Positions 1-12,300 of a stretch of DNA of 64,000 nt are shown here, piece after piece (within the stretch, counting starts at the first letter, position 1; each line of letters starts with the position of its first letter). The notes beneath the pieces are model-generated. The model did no database searches. It saw only the letters and a program-made list of their open reading frames with translations, and had not been told where the DNA came from. Origin of the DNA: Apteryx mantelli (Eukaryota > Chordata > Aves > Apterygiformes > Apterygidae); contig NC_089981.1 of NCBI RefSeq assembly GCF_036417845.1, positions 25,564,001-25,628,000 of the forward strand, given 5' to 3'. Both the position numbers and the translations under genes were made by a program.

Positions 1-1833
1 TTTAGATGTATTTGGTAGTTTTTATGAGGAAAAGGAGATTAAAGCTAGAATATGGAATTTGAGTTTCTTGATCTTTGACATCAGTACTTCCTTGGAAACA
101 GACACAGTAGTATAGAAAGGTTACTTAAGAAAATAAATGTCTAATGTGCCAAGAAGTATTACATTTTTCACAGCTCAGCTTTTACCTGATCGCTCTTAGA
201 AGTCGTATTGCATATTGCTAGCTAATCGATTGCTGCCCTAGAAACTGCTGGTATCTTACAAACTCAGCTTTGCTATAATATAAGGATATTTTTATAATTG
301 TGTTTACTGAAAAAGTACAATAAATCTATGAATAAATACTTCATTAAAAGTGAATTGTTGTGGCAGTGCTTAAGCGTATGAAGAATACATGATATAGTCA
401 TGTATATGGAAAATTGGCATGAGGGATTTTGTAACATAAATTAGCAGTGATTTAACCACTGTTTGTTAGCTGTTTCAAAGGGTCTGAGTAGATTTCAGTG
501 CATTAAATGAAGAAGATACCTCGGGTCAGCTTTGAGGGCATGGTTTAATGAGATGCAGTGGGCTGGTATAGCCATTGAGATTGTGTTCCTGATCACTTAT
601 TGTTAACTCTGTCAGTTGTTGGATCCCTCTGTGAGCCAATTTATCTTACTAAAATATCAACAAAAAAATTTGTAGTATTTTGCTTTCTAAATTACTGTCA
701 GGAATGAGAAGTATTAAAAGGGGACATGGACAGGTAGAAGATCACCGAGTTTTAACTTGAAAAGATGCAAGTCAGCAGTTGTCAGAGAAATAAAAATTCT
801 TACAGTGGCTGGAGAATCAAAAATAACAGCGAAAGGACTACGGTCAGAAGAGTGCTCGCAAGTTCGCATTATGATTCAGTGATCAGAATGCCAGATAGGT
901 TTGAGCTGAGTGAGAAGCCCCTTTCTGTTACCCAGCTATTTCTAAACTGCCTTGGAAAGGTTGAGCACAAAACCGCTTACAGATAATTATACTGTTTGGA
1001 GTAGTGAACCGAGCAGTGAGAAAATGATGACATTGCTGTTGAAATAATTTTCAAGGCTGTATCCAATAATGAAATATATATCCCAGTTAAATCATGACAT
1101 ATTTTACCTATCTCTGCAGAATATTAGCACCAAAGAACTGTACACTGAGCTTCGTTTGAGGTATAACTAGAAACTTTCAGTGAAATGAAGAAAATTTTAT
1201 TACCAAAAATTGATTTATTAAGCCCGGACTAATCTACCAGATTGAAAGGATCGGAAAACTAGATACAGCAACTCAGTCAGGGTTGCTGTGCGTTTTGTGA
1301 ACTAAGACTAACTTATGTGGCAGCAAATCAAGTGCTGTGCATTCTTCCTCTTATCTACACTGTATTATTGCTGGTTAAATTTCCTTTACTGATTAGGTAA
1401 CAGATTAAATGCCTACAGGCCAATAATTTTCAGTGCTCTTGCTGACATGCTTCTTTGGAGAAACCATAAAGAATTCTTTATAATCCTAAGAAATAGGATT
1501 TTTTTAAAAATTAGATTCGAGTCCAAATTGACCTTGTAGCAATTTGTATGGTTCCAGGTTATGTTTTACTTGGGCTCTGAATAAGGAAACAGTTTTATTT
1601 GCAGTGGGTGTCGACTGACATTGTAATCGGTCATTTGTTTCTCAGAAATACTTTATTTGCAAGAAATTACCTGATCGTAGGCAATCATTCAGTCTATGGG
1701 TGTGCAAGAGCAGAACGTTTTAAGAGGAGCTTATATATTTGTAATTTTTGAAAATTTATGCTAACAAATAGATATTTATAACTGGAACAGAGATTAACAT
1801 AGCATAAGTTGAATACTGTTTGTTCCTTTTCAG
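1..1833 (+). other. TSG101: TSG101 intron 2, 3' portion
   Basis: AT-rich sequence ending in a T/C-rich acceptor (TTCCTTTTCAG). I looked for exon 2 (the KYRDLTVRE... region) and did not find it, so exons 1-2 are assumed to lie left of the window. Nothing else recognisable is present; the only tracked open frame here, at 765-986, has no recognisable domain. Confidence 0.7.
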
Positions 1834-1899
1834 TTTTTAATGATGGGTTATGTAGGGAGTTGCTGAGTCTCAGTGGAACCATTCCTGTGCCTTATAGAG
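1834..1899 (+). CDS. TSG101: TSG101 exon 3 (UEV domain)
   Basis: A 66-bp exon between a TTTTCAG acceptor and a GTATGC donor. It finishes a valine codon, then encodes FNDG...GTIPVPYR and ends one base into a glycine codon. It holds the tyrosine equivalent to human Y63 of the PTAP-binding groove. Relative to the human protein as I recall it, the segment reads LCRELLSLS where human has SSRELMNLT, a mild divergence. Confidence 0.95.
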
Positions 1900-3257
1900 G
1901 TATGCATTTATTATCATTAATATTATTAATTATTGTTATTATTACTATTTTCCCAAATTACATGAAAGGCGACTTAGATTTAGATTTGTAGTGGTTCATC
2001 TTCACAGCTTCAGTGATTCCTGTTTTCTTGAAATCCCTTACTTGTCCATTGTCTAATGTTTTAAAGAAAATTTTTCCTATTTTTGTTGTGGAATAAAATT
2101 TTAGTGTGCAGCATTGATGCTTCACTCTCATAGAGCTCTGTAAAGTATGTTTTCTTTCAGTACTGCATGTTTTCCAAGCTTCTCAATAGAATGAGGGTTG
2201 CAAACCACTTGTTGCTGCAGTAATTCAGATATCAGGATCTAGTAATGTTACACTATAGAACAAATGAGATGATGTATTAGTCGTTAATGATAATCATAAA
2301 GATAAGCTGTTCTGAGAAATGCTGAGTTCGGGGCTATATTGGGAGTTCTTCATTAAGCAGATCATTGGTAGATTTCAGCTTCATCTGTTATCTGCCTCTG
2401 TGTAATTGAATTTTTTTGGTTTTAGCAGTGTTTTAAAAATCTGATTATAAAATGACGGTTAAAGAGTTGGATTAACCTTTAAAATATTTCAATTTCTCTT
2501 TCCCAGGTAACACATACAATATCCCAATTTGCTTGTGGCTGCTGGACACCTACCCTTTCAACCCCCCAATTTGTTTTGTTAAACCCACTAGCTCTATGAC
2601 AATAAAAACTGGGAAGCATGTTGATGCAAATGGGAAGATATACCTTCCTTATCTGCATGAGTGGAAACACGTAAGTATAGTGAGCCTGAAATCTTCAGAT
2701 TGCGCTGTCCTGAATTTCTTTAGATATTTGTATGATTTTTTTAAATAAAAAAAATGATGATTCTTATTTGAGAACTTAGAACAGTTTTACTTTTTTATGA
2801 AAACAATTACTTATTACTTTTGAGGTCTTAAAGTTCAGCACATTACTTTCTCTGTTGCTTGGTTAATTGTCCTTTGTGACAGCTTGTCTGATTAAACAGT
2901 GCAGCATAGGCTTCCTTCCCTGGCAGGAGACTGATGTGAAGACCTTTTTTCTATTGCATCATTCTGAACTTGAGCAAAAGCTACATGTTGTATGAATTTG
3001 AAATGTCTGAAAACTCAGTTATTGATACCTTTATTTTCATGATGGAGAGCTGATTTAAATGTAAAATTATTATTATAATCCATCATTACGCAATCATCTT
3101 CGGTCATATATTGCCCTGCAGTTGATATGGGCCCATTTATTACCTCCTTTATTCTGAGTGTAAACATTGCTCTAGCTGTATTTTGCTATGTTGTTTTCAG
3201 TACCAGCTAGCCAGGCTGGAATCTATAAAGGAGTCTGTAACAGAAGTTAAATATGTG

Positions 3258-3300
<43 letters not shown>

Positions 3301-6300
3301 GTAAAAAGAAGGCTTTTGAGAGCTGGTGAAATGGTACCGTTTTGTTATTTATAGTCTGTTAAGATGTCCATTATCCGAAATGAACAACTTCTGATTTGCT
3401 TACCCTCGCAGCCTCAGTCAGACTTGCTAGAACTGATTCAGGTGATGATTGTGGTGTTTGGTGAGGAACCTCCAGTCTTTTCTCGGCCTACCGTTTCAGC
3501 AGCCTACCCACCATACCAGGCAACGGGCCCGCCAACTAGTAAGTGGACATGACTGCCAAGTTCTACAAATACTAACACAAATATTCCAGAGTTTACTGTT
3601 GCTCTGCATAGTTTGTTGAAAAATTATACACTCTAGTCTGTTGTGGCTTTGTATATTGATGACTAATGAATTCACCTGTGCTGTACTTGAGCTTTTTGAA
3701 CTATGCTGTAAAAATAGTGTGCGTTTTTGGGCTTTTGGAAGGGGAAAAACATATCAGGTTTGTGTGTGTGTATATATATGTGTGTATATATACACATATA
3801 TATCAGTAACCTGTCAACATTCAGAGATATCCTTAAAAAGAGCCTTTTAAGGTAACTGCTTCAAAATTTTTTTTCATTCTGATAATACAAGTCCATCTGT
3901 TAGCAGCTTTCTAAAACCATTAACTTCATGCACAAAAGAATGCTACTTTTATTTCCCACGCACACTCACCTGTTTGGATTTTTAATAACTGCTGTCTGAA
4001 AATGAAAAAAAAAATGCATCACGGTTTTTCAGATTTCTCTATTAATTTGGTACTCTGATTTGGCACCCATTCTTGTTTTCTTGCAAATGGTCTCAAGGCT
4101 TTTTTTAAGGCTTTTATTTAAACTTTTGGGAGCATCTTATTTTAAATAATAGGGATAGGTAGGTGGAAAAAAAAATGAGAGAAAGAAAATCCAAGAGAAA
4201 ACTCTACATGTGATGGGAAAAAAAACAGTAGATGAGATAAAGTCAAGCCAAAGTCTGGGAGGAGGAGCTGGGGGAAGCAGATTAGCTGTGGCCTGCTTAA
4301 TGGTAGTGCAACAGCATTTGTGGTTAGTTTTTTTTTGGGGGGGGGGGGGTTTGCTATATTTTTAAGGCTATAACTATTTTGTATTGAAATATGGCTTTTA
4401 TCAGATCATAATAGTACAACTGAAGTAGTAGTCATTTTAATTCCTAGAGGAAACTGTTTCCCACAAGGTGTTAGTTCCTAACACATGAGAAAAAGCATTA
4501 GCAAACACAGGTGGAAACATTAGAGATGGATGGACTAAAAGCAAGTGTTCTGGGGGTTTTTTGTTTGTTTGGGTTTTTTTTGTTTTTTTTAGCTTGTCCA
4601 GCACTAGCCTACCTGTTATAAGAGCACTAGGTGATTCAAGAAACATGAACTGCTCTAATTTTCAAGAACAGTGGGTGTCAGTACAAGTATATTTTTACTA
4701 GAGACTGGACTGTGAGCTGTATTGTGCTTTAAGGAAGGATCATCCACTGAAACATCATGTTATTTTCTACTTCTGTAGTCACAAATACTCAAGGCTACTA
4801 TAACTGAAGTAATTTTAGCAAAAATGTTTCAAGTTTTTCACATTTTTTGATAGCTACTTGGATATACTGGTGTAATAATTTTTTTCATTATTTTCCAGAT
4901 ATTTAATCTTATTTTTAAGTTCTAGATATACCGTTTAAGAAATGAAGCACACAATTTTAAAAAAAATTGAATCATTTGAAAGCATTCAGGGATGAAAGTA
5001 ACTTGGCGTTTTTAAAGCTATTTATAACGTTCCTGAAATTAGTATAAATATGTAGTAAGTATATTCAAGTATTAATAAGTATTATTTTTTATAATAAAAT
5101 TATAAGATTTCTAAAAATAAAATTGATAAGACTGTGTTAAAACTTTAGGCATTTATATGTGCTGATAAAAGTTTTTAAAAAGTATAACTTTTAAACGGCA
5201 GAAATTGCTGGATAAGAACATAAACGGATTGTTAAATGGCTAATCAGCTGTTGAGAAGCCCGGCTACTCTGAAGGTACTTAAATTACATACCATTCAGAG
5301 AGTAGAGAATAATGGCTACATTGGAAAGATTATGTTCTTTTTTTTCAGCCGTTATGTAAAAAGGGAAAAGGAAAGCTCTTCAGGTGTGTCATCTTTAACG
5401 ACATGCTAGCTTTTTCACTTCCCTTGCTGTGGATACTTTTTCTTATGTATCCAGAGACTTCCAGATTAATGTTACTTGAGCGTACAACTAATCATTGTGC
5501 ATTTTTAAATTGAAATCTATTTTTTATTCAAGCAGAGGCTAATATATATTTAAAGTAATGATTAAGAAAAAATAAATCTGTAGTCAAAGGTGTTTTAGCC
5601 TGCTGTACTAAGGAATGTATAATTGAACTGTCAGTTCTCATTCTCTCCCTCCAAAAAACCAAAAAACAACAACAACAAAAAAACACTCCTAAAAGTGCTG
5701 ACCAGTTTCAACCAAAGTTGACAGGAAGAGGTAAAATCTTCAGAAATGAAAAGTTTGCTGAAGTTTTGTGAAAATGTGTTTGGATATAGAGAAGAGATTC
5801 TAATGGGTCAACACATGGAGTTTTCTGTTTTGAGATGAAGCAGCTGTGTTGGCCGGTTGGCACAGAGAGCTCTGAACAAACCTTTTCACGTATGCTCTCT
5901 CGCCAGGCTGCACGAGCGGGGCATGGGAGATGTGTGGGAGTGCTGTGAGGAACGATGGTGTTCGGGGATGCAGGGTGCATGTTGTTGGCTTCATCCGTGG
6001 TAGAATGACTTTTCTTACTGTTGATACTTGATTCTGTTACAGTGTATTCATTGTTCAATAATATTTTGAAAAACATCTGACCGCAGTATAAATACATCCC
6101 ACTTGTGTGGTCTTCCCATATAGTAAACTTTTGAGAAGTAGAAATATACAAAATTGTTATTTTGTTTAGCTTCCTACATGCCGAGCCTGCCAAGTGGAAT
6201 CTCTTCCTATCCACCAGGACACACTCCTAACCCAAGGTAAGAACCCCTTCAAAGCACCATCATTTATACAGGAGAAGGTGTCACTGAATAGAATCCAGTC

Positions 6301-9300
6301 TTATTTGTGTTTTCTTATGGTGAGATTTGGATTTGGGGATTTATAGTATAATAATTATGTTAGTTTTATTTAAAAGTGCAGATTGAATTCTTGTTAATAG
6401 CTAAAAGAAAGTTGGAGCAAGGTTTAGCCTGTTTAGTGCCACTTGCTTCAAATATAAGATACATGGGCGATAAATATGTTTAGAAAGTACTTACTTAACT
6501 CCTAGATGTTCTATTGCTTTACTTGTGTAAAGGATTAGTTTTTATAAGGTTGATACATTTACGTGCCGTAGAGAGATACGTACCCCTACGGTTCTTTTTT
6601 AATAGTATTTTCAGTTTGGGGTAATTAGCAACTCAAAATATTGAACAAAACAACTGATGGGTTAATATGAACTGTGACTTGTTTTCTTCTTCCCTATGCT
6701 AGATGTTGTTTCATAGGCATTAAAAACTGAAAATGAGTCACTGCAAAATAGGTTCTAGTAATAGTTATAAAAGTTTCCATAATGTTCTTTGAATATTAGA
6801 AGAAAATCAGTTTGTACATCAGTTTGGCTTTTGCACTGGCCATTCATGTTCCAGTTTTTAGCAAAGTCTGTTCAATCTCCATTCTAAAAGCCTGGCTAAC
6901 TGGAATTACTCTGGGTATCATTTTTTCAATTTGAGGTTATTACACAGTATTCTGTATAAGTAAATTTGATACAGAAGATATTTGTTGAATTGTTAATGAA
7001 AACATCAGTGATTATTTTTTAGAAAACTTAGAAGAAATATTTAGCTTGGAGAGTTTCATGTGGATGCTCTCAAAAATTGTCAAGAAATATGTGTTTTTTT
7101 AAGTATTTTTAGATGTTCTTGGTGATTCTTAGTGGCACAAAGTCAACTTCAACTCAAAAGACGTAGCTTTAACTTGTAAGGAACAACGGAAAGAATGGCA
7201 AGAACGAGACGTTTCCAGAAATGTAGTAATGTTTACCTTTTTTGGTTTTGTTTTTTAAATATCTAATTTAAATAGTTTAAAATATCTAATAACCTAAAAA
7301 ATATGTACCTTTTAAATGACTAACCAAAACAGGTCTTGTGTTTTCATGTATAGAATTGCACTGCCTGTATTCAATTTTTAATGTTTGTTCATTGCGTTCA
7401 AAGTATTCTGCTTAGATTTAGATGCTAGGAAGTTGCCTCCAGTATACATCATAAGCACTTTGGACTTAATTCAGAGCACACTGAGAAACTGAAGGGCACA
7501 AAATGATTTCCATATTTTTTTATTACTATAAAACAAAACTCTTTCTTTAAGCATGCTACATAATTGTTTGGAATACATCTTTTCAAAAAGGCTTGCAGTG
7601 CTGTCTTAGCAAATTGTAGGAAGCTGATAGCTGCCTTCTGGTGCATATCTATATTTTTTCCACATAATCGTTATTTTTGTTAGTGTTGTCCTTATGACTT
7701 GATTCTGTGGTAGGAGCATATGAGGAGTTGCTGTAGTATACAACACTGATATAAGGATTTGTTAGCATTTAGGGGTTTTTTATATATATACACACACACA
7801 CACCCCTTAATGTTTTTTTCCCCTAAATGCATTTATTTCAAGTGCTTTTAATGTCTGCACAAAAATGAATAATAATAGAACTATTTTAATAAAATACCAT
7901 AACCTGTGAATGTTGAAAAGAGAGTTGTAAGAACTTAATATTAAATTTATAGTTAGCTGAAGGGGACAGAATATGCTTATTTTGTATCTGTTCTGTAATA
8001 AATACAGTCCATTTTTTCCTGGAGTATTTTGTTTACCCCTGCTATAAACAGAGCTTTGTCAGTCTATTACTGACTGTTTTGAGTCCTTGTTTTGGTTGGC
8101 AGTAAACATATTTTATACTTAATGCAGTAGTTTCTGGCTGCGACAGTAAAGAAAGTTCGGTAGACTGTGATGTTATGTCCCATCTGACAATTATCTCAGT
8201 GAACAAACAAATAATGAGCTTCCCTTCATCTCTCAGAACAGGGCTGAGAACTTCTGGAGAAGTTTCACCTTGCAGCAGTATTTTGCACAATGCTTTCATG
8301 TTTATATAAAGCAGCTTAGCTTTATATAAACTAAAGACTGTTAATTATTCTGTTAAAAATTATTAGAATTGAAATTGCTGCTTGTCAGGTAATAGCTTGA
8401 ATAGTGTATTTTGGATATTTTGGGGTTTTAGAATGGCAAGTTTGATTAAGTGATTCTTTTCAATTACTTTTGGATCATTTGAAATGATCCAAATGTTTGT
8501 CCAGGAAGTAAACAGATAGGGGCTCAGATAAAATGATGACATCTTAAAACCTAAATAAATGTTTAACAGAGTAATGTAAAACTAACATATATGGATGATA
8601 TTTTACAAATATTTACCTAACTTGAGCATATCTTTCTTTGTCAAAGCAGCTATCCAAGCTATCCTTATCCAGCTGGTGTTCCATTTCCAGCAACGACTAG
8701 TGTTCAGCACTACCCTTCTCAGCCTCCTGTGACTACTGTTGGTGAGTAACTTTGAAAGTATTTCTTTGAAGTGAAGTTTCCTATCAAAAATTGCATGTAA
8801 AGAGAAAAATGAGGAAAAGGATTGTTTTGTTTGTAATCTGACCTTACAAAACACTGACATTTAATGAAAAAAAAAATTGTAACTCAAAGGAAGAATAAAA
8901 TATCTTTTTAAACATTTTTACTCATTTTATGGAAAAAAAACCCCTTTGCATTATATTTTATTCAGTCAGGAATGTGGTAAATTCCTTTTTTATAGCACTT
9001 TGTTTGTGCTCTAGGAGTATTTTGACGAATGGTGCATGTAAGCACCTTTCTTCTTTCTACACCCTTTGACCATAAGTGACTTTTTGTTTGTATCACTCTT
9101 GTGTTCGTGATTTGGGTTTTAAAAAAAAAAAAATATATACTTTTTTCCTTGTTTAGTCATCTGCTGGATCCACTTTACTCCGAAAGACCTAGCCATCTAG
9201 AACAGAGGTTTCCAAAGCTTTTGGAGTGAGTTTCATTGTTACTGAATTTCTTTGTTTTCCTGCTTCTTCACTCTTCCTTCTGAATGCTCCCTGTTACTTC

Positions 9301-12300
9301 CTTCTTTCTTCTCTTCAGCAGGAAAGAATCTAGTCTTATCCAAGACAAGATCTTGATCGTGTAGATCAAGATCTTGACTCTTACCAGTCTGCTGCTCGGT
9401 GGCCCTGTGTTGGCAAAATACATGCGTCTGGTTTCTCCTCTGTGCCTCGCTTAGTGTAAGCGCGTGTACGGGATTGGGAACCAGTGAAACAGAGCATCTA
9501 ATTAAGTAGGAAGGTGGTGTAACTTTGAAGTGGAGTGATAGTCCTTTCGGAGCAGCAGCATGGGTCGGGTGCAGACCCTTCTGTGACGTTCAGAATGTCC
9601 ATCATTTGTAATCTCTTTCACCATAATTAAAAGTGCATCTGTGGGTTCTTAACTTACTGTGCAAAATCCCAGTTATTCATGCGTATTCTTCCCTCCAGAA
9701 CTGTATTTTGAGATTTTCATTCACCCATCTGGGCACAAAGCAAGCTCACAGCTTGGCAAAGGAAGCTGGAGGAGTTTACCCTCAAGATATTCGAGTTTGT
9801 TGTTACAAAATTTGCAAACAATGAAAAGTCTTGCGTTGCACTCTTCTTGTGCCTGATGTCATTCTTTGCGTCCAAATTCTTTCAACCTTCAGAAAAGGCT
9901 TTTCTAATTCAGGAAGTCATTAACCATTTTGGTGGTCATCTCCCCTCTGAGGTGTATCTGTGTGTCTACCATGCATGCTACAAGAAAGCCGCTGTCCCAG
10001 CTATGTAGCTTAAACAGTAGCCAGTGCTGGGGGGCTGTTGTTTGGTCCTTGAGGTTGATAGTTGCTACTGGCTCTCCTTGTCAGACATGCAGTGAGGTGT
10101 TAAGAACCTTTCTAGGGAACATCAGCTTTCTGCAGTGTCTCTCTCAAACAGGTCCAATTTTGCTTTTATGTAGTACAGAGTTAATTCAAAATACAGATGC
10201 GTCCAATTTTGTTTCTTTTCCTCCTTTTCATCCCCACTGAAGACAGACAGGGTTAGAGTATTTGCCAGTATTGCAGAAGACTTTTCACAGCTCCTGGGTT
10301 AGATCATCTGCTTTTACATTGTAACAGAAGATTTTTGTAGTGGTGGTTTAACATTAGACTAACTCATTTGTTGCAGCTAGGTAAAAGTCACCCACCTGCC
10401 AGACTTGGTTTGTCTCTGTGCCAAATGAAATGCAAAGAAAGATGGATCTTTAATCGTTCAGTGTATTTATAATAAACTGTTTCCTTTCAACTGCAAGTGT
10501 TTGTTTCTTATATAAATTATTTTCTGCTGTTGTTGTGCTATGATTTGTCATAGTTTATTTAGGAGCATATCAGGAACTGTGTGTCGGGGGGGGTTTCCTT
10601 TAGTGAGCTTAGTTTGCGTTGAATGAAAATACTTATTCAGAGTAGCTTGAGTTTTTATCAATATCCATTTTTTCAAATAGTCCTTCAGTTTTTGTTTTTT
10701 TTTCTTTCTGCCATAAATTACCTTTTTGATTCAGTTACTAGTTTGCTGCTTCAGTAAGGTCACTTCTGAAACCAGACCCTGCCTGGTAAAGGTTAAGGCT
10801 CAGTGTAAAGGTTTCAGTGCTCTCTGGGTTTAATGGCGATGTGCCATACAGTCTTCCCCAAGCTGGGCTAAATATGGAAGTGACAGAAAATGCTAAGGGT
10901 TCATGCTCTTTAAGAAGCCATATAGAATCTAATTCAGCTCACTTTAAATGATCCCTTCTGTGTGCAAAGAGCTCTTTCCTATTTACTATCACTTTTTATC
11001 TGAAATTTCAGTTAGGCATATTGTGACTTTCTTTCCTCTCTCCTGCTTTATTGTTCAAGTGAGCTTTGTCTAAAACCTTCCAGAGTGAGGGATATCAGAA
11101 AACAAGAAGAACTGATTGCTGGTTGTGGCTTTAACTTATAAAATAATTCACTGTGTAAAGAAGATAGTAACTGAAATCACATTATGATATTTTTTGAAGT
11201 GAAATCTGATCTTTCTATTTTGGTTAGGAACATGTATATTTACAGCTAACTGCCTTATATGAGAAGTCCTAAACAGTGAATAAACTCCTTGTCCCCGATG
11301 GTTTAAGGTTGACTAGGTTAAGTTTTACTCCTCAGTATGGGAAGCACTGTCCTTTTCTCCTTGTCATAGAAGCAGTGATGATGAATTCCTGGTTTTGTGT
11401 GGTGCCATTTGACAGCTTTTGTTGCTGGTTCTAACAGATGGCAAAATACTGCAAAGGGTCTTATTTACTGGCAACAGGGTGAAAGGCTTAAGAAATATAA
11501 ATCAGATCAAGTGGGGGCATTTGCATCACTTTTTTAAGTTTTGGGGTATGATGAACCAAGTGAAACTTGCAAATTAGTGTGCCTGCAGTCAAACTGTGTA
11601 TCATCATGTTTTTATTATTCTTACCTAAAATAGCTATTGTCAGGTTTTTTAGAATCAAATGATGTAATTAATTTCACAGAATCTCTGTATTCTTGACTCA
11701 TACTCCTTTTATTCAGCTAACATGAAACAAGTATTTTAACCAAGAAGAATAGTTGCAGATTGTTCATGGGTGACTTTAGCTTATTTTGTAGACCACTCTT
11801 CCTCTGCTCTTCCCATTCCCAAGTTAAGATACATCTTTTAAAAGTTTAAATATAAAGAAATGATAAGCCCAATGTAACACAATGTGTGCCTACAAAAAAC
11901 GTGCCATCTGATTTTAGTCTGCTAGAACGTTTCTATAAACCATATACTAATCGTGATTGAATAACATTTCTTTCTCTGCCATATAATCTTAAATAAATGC
12001 TGCTTGTTAAAGGAAGACTGCTTGAATAAAATGATGAATATTCTATATTAACATTTTTTTTTTCCTGCCCTCCCATCCCTTGCCCCAGGGTGGCTGAATG
12101 ATGATGACAATTGTGAAACCAATTGGGAAGCGTAGATCATGTTTTAGCTTTTTAGTCACTTAATACTGTTCTTACGTCTTCATAAATATAAAAGGACAAT
12201 GAGTTAACTTCTTTTTTTATCGTCATTATTTTCTGTTAGCTTTGCTAGTGTACATTTATTTTTCATTAATCTTAATGAACAGCATAATTGGTAAGCCTCA

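Larger units (their letters stand above)
1900..6169 (+). other. TSG101: TSG101 introns 3-5 (1900-2506, 2671-3411, 3539-6169)
   Basis: AT-rich introns with two TA/TG microsatellites (3251-3301 and 3760-3803), a T9-G13 run (4328-4349), a T/G simple stretch near 4556-4590 and an A/C simple stretch near 5650-5687. An antisense open frame covering exon 6 (5708-6214) is taken as chance. No other gene is recognised. Confidence 0.75.
6237..8649 (+). other. TSG101: TSG101 intron 6
   Basis: AT-rich intron. It contains an 11-bp inverted repeat around a TA/CA microsatellite (7765-7830) and a 25-base near-perfect palindrome (8469-8493). No coding or RNA gene is recognised. Confidence 0.75.

Noticed and set aside
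5708-6214. 168-codon open frame antisense to TSG101 exon 6
   Set aside because: It overlaps a real exon on the other strand, matches no family, and one or two chance frames of this length are expected in 64 kb.
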